Source: Excoecaria cochinchinensis (taxonomy: Eukaryota; Streptophyta; Magnoliopsida; Malpighiales; Euphorbiaceae). Taken from it: a stretch of DNA of 64,000 bases. Below, in pieces: positions 45,247 through 56,428 of this stretch (positions within the stretch are counted from its first letter, which is position 1; every line of letters starts with the position of its first letter). The position numbers and the translations under genes are program-made. The notes under the pieces are model-generated. The model searched no databases. It was not told the origin of the DNA and saw only the letters and a list, made by a program, of their open reading frames with translations. Location: positions 12,917,501-12,981,500 of the forward strand of contig CANTUQ010000073.1 of the NCBI GenBank assembly GCA_947683425.1, written 5' to 3'.

Positions 45247-47833
45247 TGTCTCACCCCAACTTATACCATGGAGACTTCTACCCCGTGGGAGGAAGAAGGG
45301 TCCCGATAGATAGGAGTGTCACATTTCAAAACCGAAAACACAGCAACCATACAGAGAAACACATAATAACGACACAATATAAGATTTTTAGAAGAGACAC
45401 ACAATGATACTGAACAGGATGAAATTTTCTTTTGATTAATATACATAGACAAAATCTATACATATTACAAAAGATTTCATATACAGAGGCCCAAAACAAT
45501 ATTATTCCAAATGGGTACACGAAATATTACATCTAATACAAAAGAAAGGAAAGCCTATACTACAAAACTTCGATCCCTAGTTGCTATGGCCTTACTGATG
45601 CGGAACGCCCTGACCGTTTACCAAAACCTTCCACACCTGCACGAATAAAACACCCGTGCTAAGCGAAATCGCTTAGTGGGGAACACAAAATACATAACCG
45701 CCACTCACAGTAGCGTTAACAGATAAAACACATGCTGATGGCACACTCATAAGTTAGTATCACATAAAATAAATCTGAGTAATCAACATCATTCATATAC
45801 AATAAGAAATTTATCTTAACACATCATTATTCAGACTTTATACATGTAACCCACAAAATGACCTGCTCAATCAAAACCGTGGATAACGAGTACACATAGA
45901 TACCCGAAAGTATCAATATCAAATCACATCACATAGACGCCCGAAGGCATTAAGGCATTCTTTTTATTCTTGTCCCACAATATTTTCACATAGAATCTTA
46001 GGTAAGATTCAACAGAAAGATCACGAAGATCCAATCGGGGGACCTGATCAGGGTCCAAATCGTACACATGGCTGCAGCTACTCATAACTCTATTAGGCAT
46101 GCCTAACTATCCACTTATTTGGTTTGCAGGCTAGGACCATCAAAATTAAATCTATTATTGAATTCACACAGACATCATCCATTATTCAGAAACACGATAT
46201 ACCTTATCGAAATGAAGCGTTAATTCAATGTCATTAAGTATACATAACCATTTATTTCCACACTTAGACCTTACAATTAACGAATAAGCATTTATTACAA
46301 AAGCAGGTTGGGTCACGGTGGTAACCAAATTCATTGCCACCGTGACATACCAAGCCCTCAAAACAGAATGCAAAACTGAGGTAGGTCACGGTGGTAACCA
46401 CATTCATTGCCACCGTGACATACCAAGATCCTGGACGGAATGCAATGTTGAGGGAGATCACGGTGGTAACTAAGTTCATTACCACCGTGACATACCAAGC
46501 CCTCAAAACAGAATGCAAAACTGAGGTAGGTCACGGTGGTAACCACATTCATTGCCACCGTGACATACCAAGATCCTGGACAGAATGCAATGTTGAGGGA
46601 GGTCACGGTGGTAACTAAGTTCATTGCCACCGTGACATACCAAGCCCTCAAAACAGAATGCAAAACTGAGGTAGGTCACGGTGGTAACAACATTCATTGC
46701 CACCGTGACATACCAAGATCCTGGACAGAATGCAACCTTGTCAGACCTCACGGTGGTAACCAAATCGGTTGCCACCGTGACCCATGCCCTGTTGCGACAA
46801 TTTCCGGCAAAACTACTCTAAACAACATCCAAAAATACAACCCAGCACTTCATCCATTCTTTCTCACTTACATCTAAATATACAAGTCAATTAACATGCT
46901 CAAATCAAATAATTACAAGATCAAACTTAAAATTCTCAAAAGCAATATTTCCTCCTAAAAGAATTTCATACAACAATCTTAAACTCAATGCTTTACACTT
47001 GAAACCACTCACTTCAAATCACAATATTCACATCATACACATACAATCCACTTATTATTGTTCATCAATTTCACAATAACACTAACAGTCATCAATGCGC
47101 AATAAAATGCACAAATCATACAAACGTTCCCAAACCTAATTTCCTTCGCTCCTAGTCGTGAGCCCCGCTTCCACTAGCTTTTTCTTTCCCTTTAGATGTT
47201 CTAGGAAGCTCCTCTGAACCACAAATCAAACACAACCAGGTTTAATTCTAAGATAACACATAAATGAAAAAAAAAATCAAACCTAGAGAAGAGGAAGAGA
47301 AGAACCTAAGACATAACTCTCATATACTCACCCTTAAATTTAAAAGACACAAACCCAACTATAACAATCACCCAAGAAGGAGGGAAGAGCAGAAATATGC
47401 AAGGAAGGAGAAGGAAAGAAGAGGAAAAGGGAAAAGAAGATGAAAACGGCGTGAGGAAGAGGAAGGCAACGGGAAGAGGAAGTAAAAGCAAAATAGTTTA
47501 CAGCTGTCCCCTCTCTCATGCACCCAATAATTCATCCTTATCTTCTAGCCAAGTGTCACTCTCCCATAAGAAGTGATCCCACCTGCATACCCTACTCCCA
47601 TACTCTCACTTCCACACAACTATTATCACTTATTCACACCCTACTTCCCTATCTTTAAGCACACACTAGTACAACTCCTCTCCTCATACCTCACTAACAT
47701 AAACACACACTTACATAAATTTACATGCATGGAACATCACAATGCACCCAGATACGCACACACATATAAACATAGACAGGCACAAACAGACTCAGACAGG
47801 CTCAAACTACTAGGGCGGTTTTGGGGTGTTACA
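45247..47833 (-). repeat. 5' LTR of element F
   Basis: 2587 bp; starts TGTCTCACCCC (one change from the partner) and ends GGGGTGTTACA. It retains the segment 46991-47246 lost from the 3' LTR; G has a counterpart of that segment, so the deletion occurred in the 3' copy. Hairpin 45659-45676, core 46036-46107, palindromic array 46313-46790. Confidence 0.9.
46313..46790. repeat. Palindromic array in the F 5' LTR
   Basis: Same seven TCACGGTGG...CCACCGTGA hairpin units as in the 3' LTR, in register, with only a few base changes. Confidence 0.9.
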
Positions 47834-47838
47834 TTCAG

Positions 47839-48640
47839 CCTACTCTCATCCAGTAAGTTTAAGTGCTGTAGCCTCTGTCGTGCCCATTCAGCCTCCAGAA
47901 TTTGGGCTTCCATAATCACCCTCAACGATCGGAGCTCTATCTCAATTGGCAATACTGCCTTCATCCCGTATACCAGAGAATATGGCATAGCGCTCGTAGA
48001 TGTCCTTACCGTTATCCTGTATCCCCACAGTGCGAAGGGTAGCTTCTCTGCCCAGTCTTTGTAAGTTTTGACCATCTTGGATAGGATCCTCTTCACATTT
48101 TTATTGGCGGCCTCTACAACCCCGTTAGCTTGTGGTCGGTAGGGAGAGGATCTATGGTGCTTGATACCATATTTCCCAAGGAGCTTCCTGGTTTCCCCCA
48201 TAAACTGCACCCCGTTGTCAGACACTATGTGGTGAGGGAGGCCATATCTACAGATCAGATTTCTCTCTATGAACTTGGCCATATCCCTTGCGTCAATCTT
48301 TCTGAAGGATTCTACCTCTACCCATTTGGTAAAATAGTCAATTGCGACTATGATGTATCTGTGTCCGTTAGATGCCGTAGGGCGAATCTCTTCAATGATA
48401 TCTATCCCCCAAGCAGCAAAAGGCCAAGGCGATGTCAGGTTGTGTAGCTCTGATATTGGCAGATGTCTCAAATCTGTGTACTGTTGGCATAACTGGCATT
48501 GCTTGACATACTTTGAGCAGTCATTGTCCATCGTAAGCCAATAGAAGCCTTGCCTCATGATCTTCTTTGCCAGAGTTAAACCGTTCATGTGAGCCCCACA
48601 GACGCCTGCATGGGTCTCCTCCATTACCTTGGGGCTTCTT
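47839..48640 (-). pseudogene. Integrase of element C, right of element F
   Basis: Zinc region intact: HAGVCGAHMNG, then DCSKYVKQCQLCQQ. Core: GIDIIEEIRPT, SDNGVQF, GVVEAANKN give D, D, E. Continues WGYRITVRTST to LLDESRL, where F interrupts. Upstream (48640-48800) the frame is disturbed. Confidence 0.88.
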
Positions 48641-48800
48641 TTTCATTTAAACACTTGAGCTGAATCCCGTCTGCCTGTCTTTTGTACAACATTCCTTCCA
48701 AGGATATGAACTGAGTAGATAGCTTTCGGATCATTCTTTGGTCTTTCTCGGTAGATTCCTCTGGAAACCTAGCATTTTCCAAATAATTCATAATGTCAAA

Positions 48801-49522
48801 TTACCATGGTTTTCCATCCGCCACTTCTATTTCCATTGCTGGCTTGATCTCAAAGCTTGGCTTCTCAGAACTCGAAATCAACACTGGTTTCATAGCTACC
48901 CCTTCAGGATTATCCCACATCGACACTAGGGTTGCCAACGCATCAGCTAGACGGTTCTCATCTCTTGGTACGAAGTGGAAAGCGCAGGTTTCAAACTGCC
49001 CACATATCTCTTTCAAATATTCAACATTGGGTACCAGCCGCTCTTCTTTTACAGCCCACTCACCTCGGATTTGGTTAATCACCAAGGATGAGTCACCAAA
49101 GACTTCTATGTTCTTTGCCCCCAAAGCAGCTAAAGCTTCTAACTCGAACGTGCATGCTTCATATTCGGCTTCATTATTGGTTGCTTTGTACCTCAACTTC
49201 TTGGCTAGGGGGAGTTTCTCATTATCTGGGGTTGTTAAAATAATTCCAACTCCAGTCCCCTTGTTATTCACTGCCCCGTCGAAGTGTAACTGCCATCCTT
49301 GGACAGAAATCACGACTATGCTCTCATCAGGAAAGGTGAACTCGGGGGTGTCCCCTTGAATAGGATGCTCAGCAAGAAATTCGGCTATGGCTCGCCCTTT
49401 AATAGTTTTGCGAGTGATGTATTCAACATCAAACTCCTATAGCAAAAGCAGCCACCTCCCCATCTTACCAAGCAAAGACGGCGCTTCTTGCAAATATCTC
49501 AGCGGATTCTGCTTAGCCACTG
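48801..49522 (-). pseudogene. Archaeal-type RNase H of element C, cut by D
   Basis: Reads LHFDGAVNNKG, NNEAEYEACTF, FGDSSLVINQIRG and PRDENRLADALATL, so all four catalytic acid positions are kept in 49313-48801. Upstream the connection (GRTIKGRAIAEFL-like, LLGKMGRWL) is interrupted by a stop near 49440 and ends at 49522. Confidence 0.85.
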
Positions 49523-49764
49523 TGTAGACACCGGGTCCCGAGGCGGTCCAAGATCAGGATTACCCGATGATGAAACAGAATACCGATTTTCGGCAAGAAA
49601 GGTGAGAATCGATCGTTCCCTTGTCAAATGTGTGTTTTTCGGAAAATGATTAAAAAAATATATATTTTTTGGAAATCAAAATTAAAATGGAGTAAAATAA
49701 AATAAAAAAATATTAATTTAGTGTCAAAATTTAAAAAAAAAAACAAAAAAAAATATCGCGAATG

Positions 49765-50010
49765 CCGCCTGTGGCAGCGCGGGGCTGCCTGCCAGCGAGC
49801 AGGGGCGCCTGCGCGGCAGGCCGCCCCAACGCGCAGTGGCGCCAGCGCGCGAGGCGAGGGGCACCGCGCGCCCCCCCTGAGCGCAGAGGCGGGCGCCTCG
49901 CGCGCAGCCCCTGCACGCGAGGCAGCTGCCTGCTGCGCGCGGTGCGGGGGCACCACGCGCGCAGCAGGCTGCCGCGCGCGCCCTTGCCCTCTTCGCGCGA
50001 CCTGCTGGTC
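49765..50010. repeat. GC-rich block in the D 5' LTR
   Basis: Dense GCGCGC, GGCGCC and GCGCAG motifs in an otherwise AT-rich LTR. The first part, from the first GCTGCCTG (49784) to the second (49925), is missing from the 3' LTR. Confidence 0.8.
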
Positions 50011-50559
50011 TTCGCCTGTCCATTTTTCTCGCTGTTTTCAGTCTGATTTTTTTTCAGTCTGACTTTTCCGTTGTTTCACCATTTTATGCTATTTTGGATT
50101 AACTAAAAATAAAGGTTTTTTTGTCCCTTGCCATTTTTGGCCAAGGCAAGTTTAAATGAGGATTTTGCCCTCATTTTGAAGGGGACGGCAGACTTTGGCA
50201 AAAAGAAAAATCTTTGGCTTTCCCCTCTAGCTTTTGCTACTCTCCAGGAAGCTCTTCTTTTTTTTGAAAAGTTTCTTCAAAAAATCTTCAAGCCTTATTC
50301 TCACATTTTAGTTTTTGCTACTAAAAACATTTGATCTTGGGTTGATTTAAGCAAGAAAAATTAATTTTCTTGGCCTTTTCATCCCCCAAAAATATTTTCT
50401 CAAATTAGTTTATTTTAGAACACAGGTTTTTACATTTTCTACAAATATTTGTCACTAAAATCGACAAGAGGAACGGATCGATACATCCTATTTCCAATCT
50501 AAAAATTCTGAGGGTAAACAATTCTTGGACTTGTTCTCTTTTATTTTTCTTGTATGTTA

Positions 50560-51150
50560 TTTATTATTGTTAATATTTTTTTTGCTATTATTATCATGTA
50601 TATTGTTTGCTTTTAGCATTTTACTGTGTTAATACCATCATTAATATGTCATTTGTTGGCTTTAAATGGGTTTTCATGTTCATGTGCTAATATTATTATT
50701 ATTATTTATCGTTATCACTATTTATGCTTGTGTTCATGTTTAAGCTCATGCTATTATTTGTTATTATCATTTTTTTTATTATTTATTGTTATCTCACGTA
50801 GCTATTATTATGGTTATTCTATGGGCCATTTATGCCATTATTCTTGGTATTATTATTATTATCATTATTATTGACATTACCTACTATTATCATTATCATT
50901 ACTATACACTCATTTTGTGTTTATGGATGTTACATTGTTATTATTATTATAATTATCATTATCATTATATTTATTATTATCACTATCATATTTATTTATA
51001 TTATATTCACTATTATTTATTATCACTGTCCATTATTGCTATTATTATTATTATTATTATTATTATTGTTATTACTTTTATCATTATTATTGTTATTTTA
51101 TTGTTGCTACCATCGCCATAATTTTATTATCGTTGTTACTTCGCCTTTAC
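50560..51150. repeat. ATT-rich low-complexity tract in the D 5' LTR
   Basis: Runs of ATT/TAT/CAT interrupted by CATT and ACTAT. The longest clean run is near 51040-51068. It is shared with the 3' LTR as far as the window reaches. Confidence 0.85.
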
Positions 51151-52274
51151 TTGATTAATTTTCAGAATATTTGCTAATATATTTTGATGTTAATTTTTGT
51201 CCGAGATTTAATTTGAGTCGGGTCACGTGAGCGCCCCGCGACTCCCCGGATGGGTCGCGATGCGTGGAGGGTCACTCCGGTTTGGTGAGATCTTTTCGAC
51301 TCTTTCTTTATGTGTTACGTGTTTATTTGTAATCATTTTATTTCATTTATGCACGTGTGTGATAAAAAGTCACAAAAATACTTTTATAATTAAATCGGGG
51401 TTTTCACTAATAAAATTGGGACCAACGTTCCTTGTTTTAGCCCAACCGTAAAAATATCACAATTAAAACGAAGAGTCAATTTTCAATAAAATGGGATCAT
51501 TCATCCCGGTTTTCCAAGTCAAACAATCAAAATGACACTTCGAACCCTCTTTAAATCAATACGAAGGAACCAACGTTCCTAAATTTCGAACAAGTGCGAA
51601 GGAACCAATGTTCCTCAAATAATATCCCGATTTATGTATGTTCTTTTATTTTAATCTTGGGTGAGTGCTTTTAAATTCAAGTTCAGTTCTTTTTTGGGCC
51701 CTTGTAATAATTTTGGGGCAAATTTATTTATTTTTGGGGATTGTATTCTGTCCCATTTATAGCTTCATTTCCTTCCAATGGGGGTTGTATTCCACCCCTA
51801 TTTCTATTGTAATTGCGTGCTTGCGTGTTTACCGCTTTCATTTATCGCTTTCTCTATCTATTGCTTTATCGCTTTTATTTACTTCCTTTACGTGCTTGAA
51901 ATGCGCTTTTACTTTTAATGCATCGCTCGTGTGAGATGAGAGATATAATTTTAAGAAGTTAAAAACCCATTTATAATTAACCAGAGCATAAATAAGAGGG
52001 AAGTTCCGGACACCACATCTCTGGTTTAGACCAATAGAGGTGAGAAACCTTTTCCCAATTTCACGCAAATTGGGTGGCGACTCCAAATACCTCAAAGGTG
52101 CCTTTAGGCGTCAATAGGCTAGGTTATTCTCCCCAATGTTCTATTGAGAGGAGCATACCGATGATGTCTCATGGCGCCCATGATCAAAAGACGCGAACCT
52201 CCATACCTCGAATCCCAATGGCGGATTCAAAGCGAGGGCCCTTGCTGGGTTTCCGGGTTCGGCGCGCGTCACAG

Positions 52275-52292
52275 TGGCGACTCCACTGGGGA
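52275..52292 (+). other. Primer binding site of element D (tRNA-Arg type)
   Basis: TGGCGACTCCACTGGGGA, one base after the LTR. The complement ends in the acceptor-type sequence GAGTCGCCA. Confidence 0.85.
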
Positions 52293-52704
52293 CTTTCTGT
52301 TTGAGACTTCACTCTGAAAGTGCTTTGGTTAAAATTTATAATTGGGTTTTTGAAACTTAAAATTCTATCTCTTTTCAAAAATTGCATCATATCATTTTAG
52401 AGCCTTAGACTTACGCTAGTTGGTCCCTATCTTACCCCGGTGCGTTCCCGAAGCACGACCCTACTTTCACTCATTGTAGGGAAGTGTTAAGGATAATCAC
52501 CAGCCCAAGCCTCGTACCTTTTGGTATATTCAAATGGTGACCCGATCGGTCGTTATGCTCGTGATGAGCTAGACCCGTCGGCAGGGATCATGTTTGGGTA
52601 GCCCTAAAGTATCATCGCCTTGACCAAAGCTCATGTACTGGCAAGTAGAAACTTCCCCTAGGCGGTATATTCCTTAATATGATGCTTGTGATGTGGGCTG
52701 TCAC
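52293..52704 (+). other. Leader of element D, part before G
   Basis: Matches the leaders of B and E (GGATAATCACCAGCCCAAGC, GAGCTAGACCC). Interrupted at 52704 by the LTR of G. Confidence 0.75.
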
Positions 52705-55058
52705 TGTCACACCCCAACCTATAACATGGATACTTCTACTCATGATTAGATCGAGAAGGACCCAAGATAGATAGGAGTATCACATCCCACTAGTACACAC
52801 ATGAACCATCACATTTGCAGAATCACATATTCAGTACAAATGAAAACTTTAATAGAAAGAAGAGGGATACAGAACAATAGGAACACTTTTATTAATATAC
52901 AGAAACAGTTCTTTACATGTTACATCAGATTACAAAAAGAACCAATTTACAAAAGCCCAACATACGTAGTTCAAAAGGCTAACAAAACATTATACTATTA
53001 CAAAAGAAGGAAAAGCCTATACTATAAAACATCCCATCTCTAGTTGCGTTGGCCTTCCCGATGCGACACGCCCAGAACACGCGTACCAAAACCTTCCACA
53101 CCTGCACGGATAAACACCCGTGCTAAGCGAAATCGCTTAGTGGGGAAACACATAATGCATGACCGCCACTCATAGTGACGGTAACAGAAAACACATGAAA
53201 ACAATACAATTATATATACATAGATATATCATCATACATATCCAATTCATTTAATTGCATTCTCATTCAGAATTCTTGCACAAAGGCACTCAATAACACC
53301 TGCTTAATCATAATGAGTGGATAACGAGTACACATAGATACTTGAGAGTATCGGTTCTGTATGATAAACACATAGATACCCAAAGGTATCAAACATTCTT
53401 TTTATTTTCTTCCAAGTTGTTACACATAGAATCTTAAGAAAGATTCAGACAAAGGGATCGCGAGGATCCAGTCGGGGGACCTGATCAGGGTCCAAATCGT
53501 ACACATAGCTGCAGCGGCACATAACTCTATTAGGCATGCCTAACTATCCACTTATCCGACATTAGCAGGTTATGCAAGATATTATCACATTTTCATACAT
53601 GTAATTCATGTAATTAGATAGGCAAAGCTTTAATGAAAACTGCATGCAAAAGAAATTATGTCATTAAGCAAAAAGGAAAAGAAATCAAATTTGGAAGTCC
53701 CGTCTGTCGCGCTCGCGACGACTGTCGCGCTCGCGACAGAAGCCAATCTACACTTCCCCGCCTCGTCTCGCGATCGCGAGAGGTCTCGTGGTCGCGAGAG
53801 GACGTAGGGATGGCTCTTCTGTCGCGCTCGCGACAGAAGAGGACCCAACACAAGCTCGGAGCTCGAGCACTCTGTCGCGCTCGCGACAATTGTCGCGCTC
53901 GCGACAGAGAGCTACCTCGAGTTCTTCGGCGCGACACTTCTCGCGCCGGCGCGAGGATTGAAACCCCCGCCTTCTGTCGCGCTCGCGACAGTGTCGCGAT
54001 CGCGACAGACACGGGTTTTTCAACCCTTACGCCCAAATTCTGCAGATTTCACACAAATTTCACATCCAAACTTCCAAAATTGATTCCAAAACTCAAAATT
54101 CAGCAAATCAAGCATTCACAACTCATATCATAAATAAAAACCCAACTTTATCACCATTAATCTCAATTAAATCAAGTCAATAATATGCTCAATTCCCTGA
54201 AATCCCAAAACAGCAACTTTAACACAATTCTCAACTATTCACATAATTCCTTGCAAATTCTTCAACAAAATTCATTCTTCCACATCACGTATCACTTTAA
54301 TTTCAATTTAAGTTATAACTACTCAACTCATAATCCCAATCAAAGCATAAACACATTTATCAAACTCTAATCACAAAATACACAAAAATATGAACAATTC
54401 CCAAACCTTCTCTCCTTAGCTCCTAATCGCGAGCTCCGCTTCCGCTTGCGATTCCTTTTCCTTTAACAGGTCTAGGAGCCTCCTCTGAACCATAAACCCA
54501 TAACAATCAAGATTAATTTTACAACTACCCAAACATACATATATAAATTATAAAACCTAGAGAAGAGGAAGAAGTAGAAATTCTAAAACCCCCAACTCAC
54601 CTTTAAGCTTCCAAAACCACCAGTTAATCAACTCTAACTACTCAATTAAGGAAGTGGGAGCAAGATTATGTAAAGAAAAGGAAGAACAAAGGAAGAAGAA
54701 GAAGGAAACGAAGAAGAGGGCGTGAGGAAGGAAGAAGAACGGGAATCAAAGGGCAAATGGCTGATCTCTCTCTCCTCACCTAACCCATAAATGCTCACTT
54801 ATCTCCTTTGCCACTTGTCAAAATCTCCATAAGACACATGCCCCTTTAACACACCCTACTCCCATACTTGGCTATACACTCTAGGCTAACCCTTACTCAT
54901 ATTTTTACTTCTATACACTCACTTATACACTAGTCTAATTTCCTCTTCTCACTAATACACACACTTATATATAATTAAACCAATTTAACACATACATAAA
55001 ATACACACACACAGACACGGACAGGCTCAAACTACTGGGGTGGTTTTGGGGTGTTACA
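52705..55058 (-). repeat. 3' LTR of element G
   Basis: Plus-strand ends TGTCACACCCC and GGGGTGTTACA. Shares with F the hairpin (53123-53140), core (53474-53540) and end regions, but the palindromic array is of another type. Confidence 0.9.
53697..54010. repeat. Palindromic array in the G LTR
   Basis: Repeated TGTCGCGCTCGCGACA and related CTCGCGATCGCGAG, CTCGTGGTCGCGAG and CTCGCGCCGGCGCGAG palindromes, at least eight in about 310 bases. The S array has TGTCGCGAGCGCGACA at its edges; the F array has none of these. Confidence 0.88.
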
Positions 55059-55065
55059 ATACTCC

Positions 55066-55966
55066 CCCACTTAACAGAATTTCGTCCTCGAAATTCATAC
55101 CTGTTCCGAATAACTGAGGGTATTGCAATCTCATAGCTTCTTCTGGTTCCCATGTAGCTTCCTCAATACCGTGATGCTGCCACAAAACTTTGACTAACGG
55201 TATTTGCTTATTCCGAAGCTGTCTGACTTCCCGCTCCAAAATCCTTTTCGGTTCTTCATCAAAAGAAAAGTCTGACTGAATCCGGATATCTTGCACTGGT
55301 AACACATGTGAAGGATCCGACCGATATCTCCTGAGCATAGATACATGAAAAACGTCATGTAATCTAGCTAACTCCATAGGCAAAGCTAACTGATATGCTA
55401 CTGGACCCACTTTCTTTAGAATCTCATACGGCCCAATAAAGCGTGGACTTAACTTGCCTTTCTTACCAAAACGGAGAACCTTACGCCATGGTGACACTTT
55501 CAAGAAAACTTTATCCCCCACTTCGTACTGTATATCTCTGCGTTTCAAATTAGCATAAGAACGCTGTCGATCTTTTGCTGCCTTCAAGTTCTGTTGCACA
55601 ACCCTTACTTTTTCTTCAGTATCCCGCACTATATCTGGACCTATCATAGCTTTTTCTGACAGTTCAGTCCAACATATTGGTGTTCTACACTTCCGTCCAT
55701 ACAGTGCTTCATAAGGGGCCATTCCAATACTTACTTGGTAGCTGTTATTATACGCAAATTCCATTAAAGACACATACCGATCCCAACTTCCTGCAAACTC
55801 TAAAGCACAACTTCGGAGCATATCCTCTAAGATCTGAATAACCCTTTCTGATTGCCCATCAGTTTGCGGATGGAAAGCAGTACTGAAATTCAACCGTGTT
55901 CCCAAAGCTGCCTGAAGTTCTTTCCAAAACTTAGATGTGAAGCGAGGATCTCGATCTGATACAATG
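55066..55966 (-). pseudogene. Integrase C-terminal half and chromodomain of G (truncated)
   Basis: Open from the junction to its natural stop: IVSDRDPRFTSKFW, FHPQTDGQSERVIQ (catalytic E side), ARLHDVFHVSMLRRYRSD, then the chromodomain LVKVLWQHHGIEEATWEPEE and YPQLFGTG. It retains the CGA codon where F has TGA. The residues before IVSDRD come from D leader sequence and are not part of the protein. Confidence 0.88.
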
Positions 55967-56428
55967 CCCCATTGGGCCCACTTTGGTTTAATTGAATTGC
56001 CCAAATACTTAATGGCCAAAACCCATACGAATGCGCATTAGATTAAGACTGTTATGCTGCCGGTTTTGCACCGTGCACTATACGTGTCTGATGGGTTCCC
56101 TGTTAACCCTCGGATGAAGCCCACCTAGGAAAGAGATCGCACAACCCCGTGTGTGGAAGTGATAAGGTTGGAAGGATCTACCTGTCTGTATGTGGTTGTA
56201 AATGCTGCACGTCATGCTCATGCATCACATGTCATCCATGCATCATTCTAACCCCTTTGATTTTTCAGCCATCATACACCATTCACCTGGAAGGTTCTGG
56301 GGTCCTCATAGCTATCTGAAGAGTAAGCAGAATTCGAAGTGGTTGGCAGAAATCTACCGTCTTAGTCAGAGCATCCATAGACATTTGGAATGGCTGGTCC
56401 TTCGCGATAGATTGAAGAGGTCCGTGTC
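55967..56428 (+). other. Leader of element D, part after G
   Basis: Resumes the leader homology (TTTAATTGAATTGCCCAAATA, GTTATGCTGCCGGTTTTGC) and continues to gag. No other gene is seen. Confidence 0.75.

Larger units (their letters stand above)
38216..47833 (-). mobile_element. Element F: complete Tekay/Del-type chromovirus inserted in C
   Basis: LTRs at 38216-40553 and 45247-47833 are nearly identical apart from one deletion. TTCAG flanks the whole at 38211-38215 and 47834-47838. Inside, reading on the minus strand, are the primer site, gag with zinc knuckle, protease, RT, RNase H, integrase and a C-terminal chromodomain. Two frameshifts and several stops disable it. Length 9618 bp. It is younger than C, whose integrase it splits. 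Confidence 0.92.
33546..49522 (-). mobile_element. Element C: Tat-like Ty3/Gypsy retrotransposon, 5' part lost, split by element F
   Basis: Minus-strand order from the left: 3' LTR (33546-35571), polypurine tract, tandem array, antisense-gene intron and exon 2, integrase tail, [F], integrase, archaeal-type RNase H. The element stops at 49522, where the 5' LTR of D begins. D either inserted there, with the rest of C beyond the window, or C was cut. Removing F brings DESRL and the KAYYHNQIYQ part of integrase together, as in D. Confidence 0.85.
49523..52273 (+). repeat. 5' LTR of element D
   Basis: 2751 bp, TGTAGACACC...CGCGTCACA. It contains a very GC-rich block (49765-50010), a long ATT/TTA low-complexity tract (about 50560-51150) and repeated GAACCAACGTTCC phrases (51420, 51565, 51605). 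The many Ile/Tyr-rich frames in the ATT tract are not genes. Confidence 0.92.
52705..55966 (-). mobile_element. Element G: 5'-truncated Tekay/Del-type element in the D leader
   Basis: The 3' LTR (52705-55058), polypurine tract and the end of pol remain. At 55966, in the middle of integrase, the sequence switches to the D leader. Comparison with E suggests that roughly 100 bases of leader were lost at the same junction, so a deletion removed the rest of G plus neighbouring leader. No target duplication is therefore visible. Confidence 0.85.

Noticed and set aside
49724..50062. Ala/Arg-rich frames on both strands
   Set aside because: Caused by the GC-rich LTR block; frames exist in several phases and half the block is missing from the 3' LTR.
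50626..51158. Ile/Tyr-rich frames that look like membrane proteins
   Set aside because: They are translations of an ATT/TAT low-complexity tract in the D LTR.
53633..54133. A 166-codon Arg-rich frame
   Set aside because: Runs through the TGTCGCG palindromes of the G LTR; similar frames occur on the opposite strand.
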